From positions 20,012 to 84,011 of the forward strand of contig JARLJF010000071.1 of the NCBI GenBank assembly GCA_031291335.1: DNA of 64,000 bases, given 5' to 3'. The position numbers and the translations under genes are program-made. The stretch comes from Pandoraea sp. GTDB lineage: Bacteria > Pseudomonadota > Gammaproteobacteria > Burkholderiales > Burkholderiaceae. Shown in pieces: positions 1 through 8,252 of the stretch. The notes under the pieces are model-generated. The model had not been told where the DNA came from. It was given only the letters and a program-made list of their open reading frames with translations, and did not search any database. Each line of letters starts with the position of its first letter. The first letter of the stretch is position 1.

Positions 1-933
1 GCTCAGCGAATACAGCATGCGCGAGTTCGAGAACAGGAACGAATTCATCACCGACATGAACGACACGAACAGCACGGCCTTCATGGCAAGCGCAGCATTC
101 GGGAAGCCGGCCATGCTGAACAGCGACACGTAGGGCGACGCGAGGTTGGCCTTATCGGTCCACGGCAAGCACAGAATGATGATCGACACCGAGCCGATGT
201 AGAACACGAGCACGCGGAAGATCACGCTGCGAATGGCGCGCACCACGTTTTTGCGCGGATTCTCCGATTCCCCGGCCGCGACGGCTGCGATTTCGCTGCC
301 ACCCAGCGAGAAGATCACGACCATGATGCCCGCGATCACCGGCGAGATGCCGTTCGGCATGAAGCCACCGTGCGAGGTGAGGTTGCCGAAGCCCGGCGCC
401 GGAATCTTGGCTTGCAGGCCGAACAGGATCGAGAGGCCGAACAGCATGAAGATCACGATGGTCGCGACTTTGGCGAACGAGAGCCAGTACTCGGCTTCGC
501 CGAACGAGCGCACCGAGTAGGCGTTGCTCACGATCAGCGTGATGAGCATGACCACTGCGCCACCCCAGACCGGTAGCCACGGCAGGAACTCGTTGAGAAT
601 CGAGCCGAGCAGGATCGCCTCGATGGTGATCGTCATCAGCGATTTGAACCAGTACAGCCAGCCGACGGCGAAACCTGCCCATTCGCCGAGATAGGCGCTC
701 GCATAGGTGGAGAACGAGCCGCTGTCGGGGTTGCGCGAGGCCATCTCGCCCAGCATGAACATCACGAATGTGACGATCAGGCCGCCGACGAGATAGGAGA
801 GGATGGCTGCCGGACCGGCGGTGGCGATGATGGCGCCGGAGCCGACGAAGAGGCCGGCGCCAATGACACCACCAAGGGCAATCATGGTGATGTGTCGCTG
901 TTTGAGGCTTTGGCTCAGCGAGTGCTGCTGCAT
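1..933 (-). CDS. Amino-acid permease (GabP/AAT family), 3' end outside window
   Basis: Inner-membrane amino acid/proton symporter of the APC superfamily. About 311 residues are visible from ATG at 933; the frame stays open to base 1, so the C-terminal third is missing. The N-terminus reads SQSLKQRHITMIALGGVIGA followed by GLFVGSG, the substrate-binding helix-1 signature of GabP/AnsP-type permeases, then regularly spaced hydrophobic helices. It lies 133 bases downstream of a class-III aminotransferase on the same strand, so import and transamination of an amino acid such as GABA, beta-alanine or a related omega-amino acid is a reasonable guess. Family confident, substrate not. Confidence 0.9.
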   Translation of the reverse strand, partial: MQQHSLSQSLKQRHITMIALGGVIGAGLFVGSGAIIATAGPAAILSYLVGGLIVTFVMFMLGEMASRNPDSGSFSTYASAYLGEWAGFAVGWLYWFKSLMTITIEAILLGSILNEFLPWLPVWGGAVVMLITLIVSNAYSVRSFGEAEYWLSFAKVATIVIFMLFGLSILFGLQAKIPAPGFGNLTSHGGFMPNGISPVIAGIMVVIFSLGGSEIAAVAAGESENPRKNVVRAIRSVIFRVLVFYIGSVSIIILCLPWTDKANLASPYVSLFSMAGFPNAALAMKAVLFVSFMSVMNSFLFSNSRMLYSLS

Positions 934-1066
934 GGTCGGATTCCCTGTTGTGTAAGGTTTATGGGACGACGGGCGGACTGGGTGACCCCCGCGATCAATC
1001 GGTCGCTGGTCACCCACGCGCGCATGGCACCGTTGTCTCAGCAGTGCCGTGCGCGTGGGGGGGATG

Positions 1067-2422
1067 TCAGCTGATCGCTGGGCGCACCGCCGCCAGAATG
1101 GCGCCGTCAAGCCGGTCGACGATCTGGTCGATCTCGGCTTCGCTGACGACAAACGGCGGGGCGAGCATGATGTGATCGCCATACTTGCCGTCGATCGTGC
1201 CCATCGCCGGATAGCAGGCGAGACCACGGGCCATCGCTTCACGCTTGACGCCCGCGTGGACGGCGAAGCGCGGATCGAACGGCGCCTTGGTAGCCTTGTC
1301 GGCAACCAGCTCGACGCCGACGAAAAGACCACGACCGCGTACGTCGCCAACGAACGGGTTATTGGCGAAGCGCGCGGTCAGTTGCTGCATCAGGTATTGC
1401 CCGCGATCACGTACCTGTGCGAGCAGGCCATCGCGTTCGATGACTTGCTGCACGGCGAGCGCTGCGGCGCACGCCGTCGGGTGTGCGAGATACGTGTGAC
1501 CGTGGTGGAAGAAGCCGCTGCCAGCACTTATTGCGTCGACAATGTGCTTGCCCGCGAGGACTGCGCCGATCGGCTGATAGCCGCCGCCCAGACCCTTCGC
1601 GATGGTCTGAATGTCCGGGGCTACGCCTTCTTGCTCCCAGGCGTGCAGCGTGCCGCAACGGCCCATGCCGCACATCACTTCGTCAAGAATCAACAGGATG
1701 CCGTAGCGGTCGCAGACTTCGCGAATGGCCTTGAAGTAACCGGCCACCGGCGTGATGACGCCAGCCGTAGCACCGCCAACCGTTTCGGCGACGAAGGCAA
1801 TGATCGAGTCGGCACCGTGTTCGAGGATGGTGGCTTCGAGTTCCTGAGCAAGACGCTGGCCGTATGCCTGTTCGCTTTCCTGCGGCTGTTGATCGCGATA
1901 GGCATAGCAGGGCGAGACGTGTGTGACGTCGATCAGCAGCGGCTCGAACTGCTCGCGTCGCCACCGATTCCCGCCGATGGCCAGGGCACCGAGCGTATTG
2001 CCGTGATAGCTCTGACGGCGCGCGATGAAGCGGCGGCGCTGCGGCTGGCCGATTTCGACGAAGTACTGACGCGCCATCTTCAGCGCGGCCTCGATGGCTT
2101 CGGAGCCACCGCTCACGTAGTACACGTGGCTGAGGCCCGACTCGGCGGGCGTCGTGCGAATCAGTTGTTCGGCAAGCGCTTCGGCCACTTCGGAGCTGAA
2201 GAAGCCGGTGTGCGCATAGGCGAGCTTGTCGATCTGCGCGTGCATGGCCGCGATCACGTCGGGATGGCCGTGACCGAGGCACGACACGGCGGCACCGCCG
2301 GAGGCGTCGATATATTCACGACCCTCGGCGTCCTTGAGATAGACACCGTGGCCGCCGACAGCGATGGGCGGTTGATTGCGCAGGTGACGATGGAATACGT
2401 GGCTGGAGGAAGCTTGACTCAT
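1067..2422 (-). CDS. Class-III (omega-type) PLP aminotransferase
   Basis: Cytosolic pyridoxal-phosphate aminotransferase of 451 residues, the usual length for fold type I class III enzymes. Visible landmarks are the cofactor phosphate loop SGGSEAIEAALK (residues 104-115), the conserved Asp-Glu of LILDEVMCGMGR (about 244-255) and the Schiff-base lysine in TIAKGLGGGYQPIGAV (Lys276). These enzymes move an amino group from an omega-amino acid or amine to pyruvate or 2-oxoglutarate. The permease downstream on the same strand probably supplies the substrate. The ATG at 2422 is preceded by a perfect inverted repeat at 2454-2473 that may control it. Exact substrate cannot be read from sequence. Confidence 0.9.
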   Translation of the reverse strand: MSQASSSHVFHRHLRNQPPIAVGGHGVYLKDAEGREYIDASGGAAVSCLGHGHPDVIAAMHAQIDKLAYAHTGFFSSEVAEALAEQLIRTTPAESGLSHVYYVSGGSEAIEAALKMARQYFVEIGQPQRRRFIARRQSYHGNTLGALAIGGNRWRREQFEPLLIDVTHVSPCYAYRDQQPQESEQAYGQRLAQELEATILEHGADSIIAFVAETVGGATAGVITPVAGYFKAIREVCDRYGILLILDEVMCGMGRCGTLHAWEQEGVAPDIQTIAKGLGGGYQPIGAVLAGKHIVDAISAGSGFFHHGHTYLAHPTACAAALAVQQVIERDGLLAQVRDRGQYLMQQLTARFANNPFVGDVRGRGLFVGVELVADKATKAPFDPRFAVHAGVKREAMARGLACYPAMGTIDGKYGDHIMLAPPFVVSEAEIDQIVDRLDGAILAAVRPAIS

Positions 2423-2453
2423 GGTGGACTGGGGGCGTTGTGCAGAAAATGCG

Positions 2454-2473
2454 AATTGAACAAATGTTCAATT
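2454..2473. promoter_or_regulatory. Perfect inverted repeat upstream of the aminotransferase
   Basis: AATTGAACAAATGTTCAATT: two 8-base arms around AAAT, 31 bases upstream of the aminotransferase ATG, in an AT-rich patch that contrasts with the GC-rich surroundings. The size and place fit a repressor operator. The cognate regulator is not identified. Confidence 0.5.
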
Positions 2474-2677
2474 TTCGTAAATGTATAGCACATGTGTTTA
2501 TTTTATGATGAGTGAAAACCCTGAGAGGGCGACGGCGTCGGCGACGCGTTGCCGTTTTGGGGGCGAACAGCGAAGACAGGATTTCGGAGGCGGGGGCGGC
2601 GATGGACGCTCGCCAGAGGGCGGTGGTGCTAGATGTGAGCGGTTTCTCGAGCGCTAAAGCCCCCGAGTCCCGAGAGG

Positions 2678-3178
2678 TTACGTCGACAGGTGGCGAAGAA
2701 CGATCGCGACGGCCTGCTCGACTGACACGTTAGCCGTGTCGATGACAAGGTGCTCGGATTCCCAAACATCGTATTGACGTTCGAGCACGGTTTCCCATGT
2801 CGGCAGTTTGTGGCCAGGGATGTCGGCGTGTCGCCCCTCGACCCGCAGGCGATGCGCGGCCGTATCGGAACAAACCAACTCAATCTCGACGATGCGCACC
2901 CCCGCTTCGCGTGCCACACGCCGCCACGCATCACGCGTGACGGCCAGCGAATTGACCGAGTCTGCGACGACGGTCGACCCAAGACGCAAATTCTCTCGCG
3001 CAACGGCATAGGCGGCGAGATAGCCGGCAGGTCCGATGTCGGTGCCGCAACTTCCGGCCGCCATCAATGCCTGTTCCAACGTATCGATGCGCAGATAGAC
3101 GGCAGCGATCTCGCGCGTGAGCGCTTGCGCCACCGTTGTCTTTCCGGTGCCAGGGAGTCCGCCGAAGGCGATCAACAT
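2678..3178 (-). CDS. Small P-loop kinase / AAA-type ATP-binding protein
   Basis: 166-residue cytosolic protein starting MLIAFGGLPGTGKTTVAQAL, with a Walker A motif GLPGTGKTT at residues 7-15. The size and the pattern GxPGTGKTT...ALTREIAAVYLRIDTLE resemble the AAA_33 family of small kinases (gluconate/zeta-like), which phosphorylate small molecules. A longer frame continues upstream to 3274, but residues before 3178 overlap the LysE gene and look unlike a protein, so ATG 3178 is preferred. It follows the LysE exporter by 25 bases and is probably cotranscribed. Substrate unknown. Confidence 0.8.
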   Translation of the reverse strand: MLIAFGGLPGTGKTTVAQALTREIAAVYLRIDTLEQALMAAGSCGTDIGPAGYLAAYAVARENLRLGSTVVADSVNSLAVTRDAWRRVAREAGVRIVEIELVCSDTAAHRLRVEGRHADIPGHKLPTWETVLERQYDVWESEHLVIDTANVSVEQAVAIVLRHLST

Positions 3179-3203
3179 TCGCGAGGTTCTCACTAACGCG
3201 CGG

Positions 3204-3845
3204 TCACTTCGCCGCGCCGTTCGACGTTGCCAGCGCGGCCACGCCGAGGCCCATGTAAAGCAGACCGGCGACATACTTTCCGATCCCCGGTCGACGGCTC
3301 CGGTTGGCGAGCGCGCGGCTGATGGTGCGGGCGAGCGCTGCGTAGGTGACGTCGCTCACACCGCCGACCAGCACGAGCAACAGGCCCAGCGTGACGATCT
3401 GCAACGGCACGTGACCCAGCGATGGCGTCACGAACTGGGGCAGAAATGCGGCAATGAACAGACCCGTCTTCGGATTGAGCAGGTTGACGAGAAAGCCCTT
3501 TTTCATCGATGCGCCCAATGCACCTGCGGGCGGCTGCATATCGGCGCTCTCGGGTGCGGTGCGGCTGCGAATAACCTTGAAGCCGATGAAAATCAGGTAG
3601 CCCGCGCCAAGAGACTTGATCACCGCGAACATCAGCGGCGAGGCAAGCAGCAGCGCGGTGAGCCCGGCCGCAGCGAAGCCCACGTGCACGATCGTGGCGA
3701 GCATCACGCCGAAGCACGACGCGAGGCCGAAACGAAACCCCTGACTGGCGCTGGTCGTGGAGATGAAAATGGTGGTCGGCCCGGGAATTGCGACGAGCAC
3801 TGCGACGGCAGCCAGGAAGAAGGGCAGAAGGGCAAGATCGATCAT
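3204..3845 (-). CDS. LysE/RhtB-family amino-acid exporter
   Basis: 213-residue integral membrane protein with about six hydrophobic segments. The N-terminal IPGPTTIFISTTSASQGFRFG (about residues 20-40) matches the PGP...G..G signature of the LysE/RhtB family, and FLVNLLNPKTGLFIAAFLPQ is the second family signature. Members export amino acids such as lysine, threonine or homoserine lactone across the inner membrane. It begins with ATG 3845 and is followed closely by the small kinase gene on the same strand. Confidence 0.93.
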   Translation of the reverse strand: MIDLALLPFFLAAVAVLVAIPGPTTIFISTTSASQGFRFGLASCFGVMLATIVHVGFAAAGLTALLLASPLMFAVIKSLGAGYLIFIGFKVIRSRTAPESADMQPPAGALGASMKKGFLVNLLNPKTGLFIAAFLPQFVTPSLGHVPLQIVTLGLLLVLVGGVSDVTYAALARTISRALANRSRRPGIGKYVAGLLYMGLGVAALATSNGAAK

Positions 3846-3996
3846 GACGGAAGTCTCTGCGGTAGTGGCGTTACGAAACGACGGGGGGCGGGATGCGTCG
3901 CTCCGGTTCTCCGCATTCTAACTTTGCGTTGGAAAACTGCCGGGTTGCCCGCATTGTCCGGCACAGAGGCACAGCGGAACAGCGGCGTGACGGTGT

Positions 3997-4725
3997 TCAT
4001 TGCGCCGCATGGCGCACCGACGCCAGCATGTCGTGGAGGTTGTACGTCATGAGCGCGAGGAAAGCGAGCAGGCCCAGATAGTAGGCCCCATAGGTCACCT
4101 TGGTTTCCGTCGTCACGCCGTAGTAGCGCACGTTCTCCGGCGCCTGCGGATCGTAGCGCCAGGCTTTGGCCAACTGCGGGAGCGCGAGGATGGCGACCAG
4201 AATCAGGATCGGGCTCGGATGCCAGAGGAACAGCGCGACGAGCACCGGCACGCCCGCAAACCAGATGCGCGGCGACAACACCGCGGTGATGCGCCCCCCA
4301 TCGAACGGCGAGAGCGGAATCAGGTTGAACAGGTTCAGGAAGCATCCCGAATAGGCGAGCGCGAGCAGCAGATTGCTGTCCTGCTCGCGTGCCGCGAAAT
4401 AGCAGGCCATTGACGCGAGGGTGCCGACGAACGGTCCGCCCAGCCCGACATAGGCTTCCGTCTGGGCATTGAGCGGTGTTTCCTTGAGTTCGATCCATGC
4501 CCCGACGAACGGGATGAACGTGGGCAGCCCCACGTCCAGCCCGCGCTGGCGTGCGGCGACGTAATGACCCGCTTCATGTGCGAATAGCAAGATCACGAAA
4601 CCGAGCGCGAACTTCCATCCGTACACGAAGGCATAGACCACGATGGACAGCAGCATCGTGCCGCCCGTCGTCAACACCTTGCCAAGCTTCAGCCCGCCGA
4701 ACACCAGCAACAGGAGTTTGGTCAT
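3997..4725 (-). CDS. M50 (site-2 protease-like) membrane metallopeptidase
   Basis: 242-residue integral membrane protein with zinc-protease motifs embedded in hydrophobic segments: HEAGH at residues 50-54 and NLIPLSPFDGG at 134-144, the second supplying the metal-binding aspartate (Asp142). This is the layout of the minimal M50B rhomboid-like site-2 proteases, without PDZ or CBS domains. It starts 8 bases after the upstream DUF2167 gene, so the two are very likely one operon. The substrate is unknown; members cleave transmembrane regulators. Confidence 0.88.
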   Translation of the reverse strand: MTKLLLLVFGGLKLGKVLTTGGTMLLSIVVYAFVYGWKFALGFVILLFAHEAGHYVAARQRGLDVGLPTFIPFVGAWIELKETPLNAQTEAYVGLGGPFVGTLASMACYFAAREQDSNLLLALAYSGCFLNLFNLIPLSPFDGGRITAVLSPRIWFAGVPVLVALFLWHPSPILILVAILALPQLAKAWRYDPQAPENVRYYGVTTETKVTYGAYYLGLLAFLALMTYNLHDMLASVRHAAQ

Positions 4726-4733
4726 GGCGTCTA

Positions 4734-5786
4734 TCAGGTGCGCGGCGCGTTGCTGTCGTGGGGCGTGCCGGTGCCTGCCGGTGCCCCCTGGGCGTCACGC
4801 CCTGGCATGACAGTGGTTTCGACCGTGTCGACGCTTGCGGCCGGGGTGGCTTGCGGTGGCACGGGCAGCGGCTTCGGTTTGCGCTTGAACAGCTTGGTGA
4901 ACGCGGCACCCGCGCCAAGCAGCGCCAACAGACCGACCTTGGCGAACTTCGCGACGAACGCAGCGATGAGCGCAAAGAGGCCGAGCTTCTTCGCCGCAAC
5001 CCCCGCGACCAACGCGGCAAGGCCGTACTCTGCGACGCGGTCGGTCTTTTCGTTGAAGTCGGCATAGCGCTTGCCGTCGACGAAACTCAAGCCCGAGAGA
5101 ATCTTGTCGGCAGCGGGCTTATCTGCGCCCAGCAGCGATTCGCTAGTGACCAGCGTGGTTGCCAGATAGCCTTCGCGGCCAAGCGCCGTGGTGCGGTAGT
5201 TCACCGAAGGATCGTTGTCGACCTGAGTGCCGGTCTGCTTCTGGTTCACACGGGCGGCCCACACAAGGCGGTGGGTGCTGCCGTCGTACTGCGGCAATTG
5301 CGCCCAGCCGGTGACTTCCAATTCCGGCACGCCATGCTCGCGTCGTGTGGCATTCGCGCTTTCCGTACCCTTGCGCAAGGATTCGAGAATGTCATCTGCC
5401 TTCCAGTCGCGCGCGTCGTCGTCGCGAACGTAACCATCGTTGACATAGGTGATAACGTCGAGCCATTCCCCCTTGCCGTCTGTCGGCACGACGAGGCCCG
5501 CCAGCGTCGAGTCGTCGATGGTGTTGCCCAGCGCTCGCAGCAGGCGGGCAGCGGTGGTGCTCGGAATCCAGCCCATGCCGACCGGCAACGAGAACTTCGC
5601 CTGGTCGCGGATATCGATGACCCTCGGGCCATCGAGCAGCGCCTCGTTGGCCGCCTTGATGGCGGCCCGAGCTTCGGCCTCGCGGGCTTCGGGCGTGGTC
5701 GCCGCAGCGGGCGCGGGGGTCTGCGCGAAAGCGCAAGATGCGTTCAGTGCGAGCGCGAGAAAAATCGTGCGGAGGATGGAAGACAA
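4734..5786 (-). CDS. DUF2167 membrane protein, TTG start
   Basis: 350-residue exported or membrane-anchored protein. An N-terminal signal peptide ends near ALNASCAFAQ. The central domain contains VGMGWIP...RLLRALGN and GWAQLPQYD, typical of DUF2167, followed by one hydrophobic hairpin (LFALIAAFVAKFAKVGLLALLGAGA) and a Pro/Thr-rich tail. The start codon appears to be TTG, supported by AGGGAAAG about 7 bases before it. Function is unknown. The short gap to the M50 protease suggests that the two act together at the membrane. Confidence 0.85.
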   Translation of the reverse strand: MSSILRTIFLALALNASCAFAQTPAPAAATTPEAREAEARAAIKAANEALLDGPRVIDIRDQAKFSLPVGMGWIPSTTAARLLRALGNTIDDSTLAGLVVPTDGKGEWLDVITYVNDGYVRDDDARDWKADDILESLRKGTESANATRREHGVPELEVTGWAQLPQYDGSTHRLVWAARVNQKQTGTQVDNDPSVNYRTTALGREGYLATTLVTSESLLGADKPAADKILSGLSFVDGKRYADFNEKTDRVAEYGLAALVAGVAAKKLGLFALIAAFVAKFAKVGLLALLGAGAAFTKLFKRKPKPLPVPPQATPAASVDTVETTVMPGRDAQGAPAGTGTPHDSNAPRT

Positions 5787-6185
5787 GATCTGGCTTTCCC
5801 TGGTCGGCGTCGTTTTGAAATTTCACATCTGAACGATGTGTGCCGCGCCGGATTATGCCAGAGCCACATCGGATTCCGAAGTGATGTGGCGGCTGCGTAC
5901 CCATGCTGCAATGGCGGAGCGCGAAAGCGATGCCATGGCATTGCAGCCGGTAGTTCCCTCCTGCGGCGCCCCTAGATGCAACAGTCCTCCGCCCGACGAT
6001 TTCCTTCCGATCGTGAGGGGACGGCATCACGATTCGTCGGTTCTCGTTCGGCAAATTCGCGGCAGCACCGTCTATCTGGACACCGCTGTGGATGCGACCG
6101 GAGATATCATCGTTTACCCGTAATTTGCTTTTCCGGACAGCTTTCCTCGTTGACCGGCAAATTGTTTTTTGCTGGTATACCAGTT
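5787..6185. other. 399-base intergenic region between DUF2167 and GntR genes
   Basis: No credible gene. It holds a stem at 5863-5870/5883-5890 (GCCACATC pairing with GATGTGGC) whose loop contains the palindrome TCGGATTCCGA. Near the right end is a likely promoter for the GntR gene: TTGACC at 6150-6155 and TGGTAT at 6173-6178, spaced by 17 bases. Confidence 0.4.
6172..6183. promoter_or_regulatory. FadR/GntR-type operator palindrome CTGGTATACCAG
   Basis: A perfect 12-base palindrome ending two bases before the GntR start codon. TGGT-n-ACCA is the common core of operators bound by FCD-domain GntR regulators. It overlaps the proposed -10 element, so binding should block initiation, which suggests autorepression and control of the downstream transporter and aldolase. 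Confidence 0.65.
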
Positions 6186-6878
6186 ATGAACCAGACCCAA
6201 CGCACCCCCGCTCTGAGCGATTCGGCCTACAACGCCATTCGCGCCCTGATCGTTTCCGGCGAGATTCGCGCGGGGGAGGCGCTTTCGGAGCGCGCCCTGT
6301 CAGAGCGCTTCGGCATCAGCCGCACGCCCGTGCGCGAGGCGATTCGCGCGCTCGCCAACGACGGCTTGCTGGAGATCGTGCCGATGCGCGGCACCTTCGT
6401 GCGGCAGTTGTCGGTGCGGGATCTGAGCGAGATTCACGAAGTCCGGCTCGCGCTCGAAGGCATGGCCGCGTGGCTGGCGGCGCAAAAGGGCGTGACGCCC
6501 GCGCTCGAGGAAGTCGCCGTGCGCCTGCGTGCGCTGGATGCGCAGGGCGAGCAGGGCATGCCGCTCGACGTCGACATCACGCAGCGCGTGGGCTGGCAGT
6601 TTCACGAGGCGATGTTCGCCGCTGCCGACAATGTGCGGCTCACCGAGACCTATCACGCGTTGCGCACCCAGAACGGTCTGGCGCTGCAACGCATTCCGCA
6701 TTACGACGCCGAGCGCACGCGCGCCGCAGTTCGCGAACACCTCGCGATCTTCGACGCTATCGCCGCAGGGCGTCCCGAGGAGGCCCAGCGCCATGTCTGG
6801 GATCACCTCACGCACGCCATGCAAGCCCGCTTGCAGGCGCTCGTTCCTCCCGCCGTACCGCCCGGCACTCGACGCTGA
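6186..6878 (+). CDS. GntR-family (FadR/FCD) transcriptional regulator
   Basis: 230-residue DNA-binding regulator. The N-terminal winged helix-turn-helix is plain (AYNAIRALIVSGEIRAGEAL, then SERFGISRTPVREAIRALAN, residues about 13-58), followed by an all-helical FCD ligand-binding domain with the conserved LEGMAAWLAA and HEAMFAAADN segments and a late histidine in REHLAIFDAI. The ATG at 6186 is chosen because an earlier in-frame ATG at 5976 gives an implausible N-terminus. No ribosome-binding site precedes it; a -10 element at 6173-6178 would make the mRNA nearly leaderless. It heads an operon with a symporter and threonine aldolase. Confidence 0.92.
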   Translation: MNQTQRTPALSDSAYNAIRALIVSGEIRAGEALSERALSERFGISRTPVREAIRALANDGLLEIVPMRGTFVRQLSVRDLSEIHEVRLALEGMAAWLAAQKGVTPALEEVAVRLRALDAQGEQGMPLDVDITQRVGWQFHEAMFAAADNVRLTETYHALRTQNGLALQRIPHYDAERTRAAVREHLAIFDAIAAGRPEEAQRHVWDHLTHAMQARLQALVPPAVPPGTRR

Positions 6879-6932
6879 TCGCCCCTGACAAGCGCGAATC
6901 GCGTCGCCACGCAATTTCCGGAGATAGTCGTC

Positions 6933-8252
6933 ATGACGTCACGTACTGCCAGCAAGAAACGCCTCATCCCGTTGCCCGTCCAGATGCTGATCGGTCTGGC
7001 GCTCGGCATCGGCTGCGGCATGGTCGCCCCGGCGCTCGCCACGAAGCTCATGCCCGTGGGCACCGCCTTCGTGCAGGCCGTGAAGATGATCGTCGTGCCG
7101 CTCGTCTTCACGGCGATCACGCTGGGCATTTATCAGATGGGTCACAACGCCCGTGCGCTCGGACGTGTTTCAGCCGTCAGCTTCATCTACTTCTTCATCG
7201 CGACGCTGGTCTCGATCGTGATCGGACTCGGCCTGAACGCGATCTTCCATCCGGGCCTCGGGGCGAATCTCGCGGCGGCGCATGCGACGGCCAAGCCGAT
7301 CGCCGCCTCGGTCGACTGGACCAAGTTCTTCCTCGAGATGATTCCGTCGAACATCTTCGCGGCGATGAGCGGCAGCAACCTGCTGCCGGTGCTCGTCTTC
7401 GCGGTGCTGCTCGGGCTGGCGCTGTCATCCATCGGGGCGCGCGCCAAGCCGCTCGTGGGCGTACTCGATGCGCTCATGGGTGCTGTGTTCAAGCTGACGG
7501 ACTGGATCATCTCGCTCTCGCCGCTCGCCATCTTCGCCATCATTTCGTGGCTGTTCGCCACGCAGGGCATCGGCACGATCCTCGCACTCGTCAAACTCGT
7601 GGGCACGATGTATCTCGGCCTGGGCGTGCTGCTGGTGCTGTTCTGGATTCTGCTCAAGGCCATCGGCGAAAAGCCGCTGGCGACGACGCGCGCCATCAGT
7701 GAACCGGTGATTCTCGCGTTCGCTACGCGCTCGTCGGAAGCCACGCTGCCGCTGCACATGGAGAAGCTCATCGCGATGGGCGTGCCCAAGGCCATCGCGT
7801 CGGTCGTGCTGCCGCTAGGTTATGCCTTCAACCGTGACGGCTCGATCATGTACTTCGCGCTGGCCGTCGGTTTTCTGGCCGACGCGTATCACGTGCCGCT
7901 CGACATGCCGACGCTGCTCTCCATCGTGCTCGTCACCACGCTCGCGAGCAAAGGCAGCGCGAACGTGCCGTCCGGCGGACTGGTGGCCATTGCCATGGTG
8001 CTCACTACCATCGGCGTGCCCATCGAAGCGCTCGCAATCATTGCCGGTGTCGATGCCTTCCTCGACATGGGCCGCACTGCCATCAACGTTTTCAGCAATA
8101 CCGTGGCCATCAAGCTCGTCATGAAACTCGCCGGCATTCCGTACGAGTCGCCCGAGGCCGTTCAGGCAGCGCTGGCCGCGGAAGCGGCCGGATCGTCCGA
8201 CGCGTTGGCAGCGGGCGCAGGCAGCCATGCCCACGGTCAGGAGTTCGCATGA
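6933..8252 (+). CDS. Dicarboxylate/amino acid:cation symporter (DAACS/GltP family)
   Basis: 439-residue inner-membrane secondary transporter. Family landmarks include MIVVPLVFTAITLGIYQM near the N-terminus, the serine-rich re-entrant loop FATRSSEATLPLH, LPLGYAFNRDGSIMY, and the cation/substrate helix segment DAFLDMGRTAINV near residue 395. A poorly conserved His/Ala-rich tail follows. It imports acidic or small neutral amino acids, or C4 dicarboxylates, with protons or sodium. It sits 54 bases after the GntR gene and its stop overlaps the threonine aldolase start, so the likely substrate is a beta-hydroxy amino acid such as threonine. Confidence 0.93.
   Translation: MTSRTASKKRLIPLPVQMLIGLALGIGCGMVAPALATKLMPVGTAFVQAVKMIVVPLVFTAITLGIYQMGHNARALGRVSAVSFIYFFIATLVSIVIGLGLNAIFHPGLGANLAAAHATAKPIAASVDWTKFFLEMIPSNIFAAMSGSNLLPVLVFAVLLGLALSSIGARAKPLVGVLDALMGAVFKLTDWIISLSPLAIFAIISWLFATQGIGTILALVKLVGTMYLGLGVLLVLFWILLKAIGEKPLATTRAISEPVILAFATRSSEATLPLHMEKLIAMGVPKAIASVVLPLGYAFNRDGSIMYFALAVGFLADAYHVPLDMPTLLSIVLVTTLASKGSANVPSGGLVAIAMVLTTIGVPIEALAIIAGVDAFLDMGRTAINVFSNTVAIKLVMKLAGIPYESPEAVQAALAAEAAGSSDALAAGAGSHAHGQEFA

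Noticed and set aside
1049..2488. 479-codon open frame on the plus strand
   Set aside because: Lies antisense to the aminotransferase, which has all its family motifs. In GC-rich DNA long antisense frames are common; the translation shows no recognisable domain.
2512..2733. 73-codon plus-strand ORF between aminotransferase and kinase
   Set aside because: Arg-rich, no ribosome-binding site, overlaps the kinase 3' end; no family resemblance.
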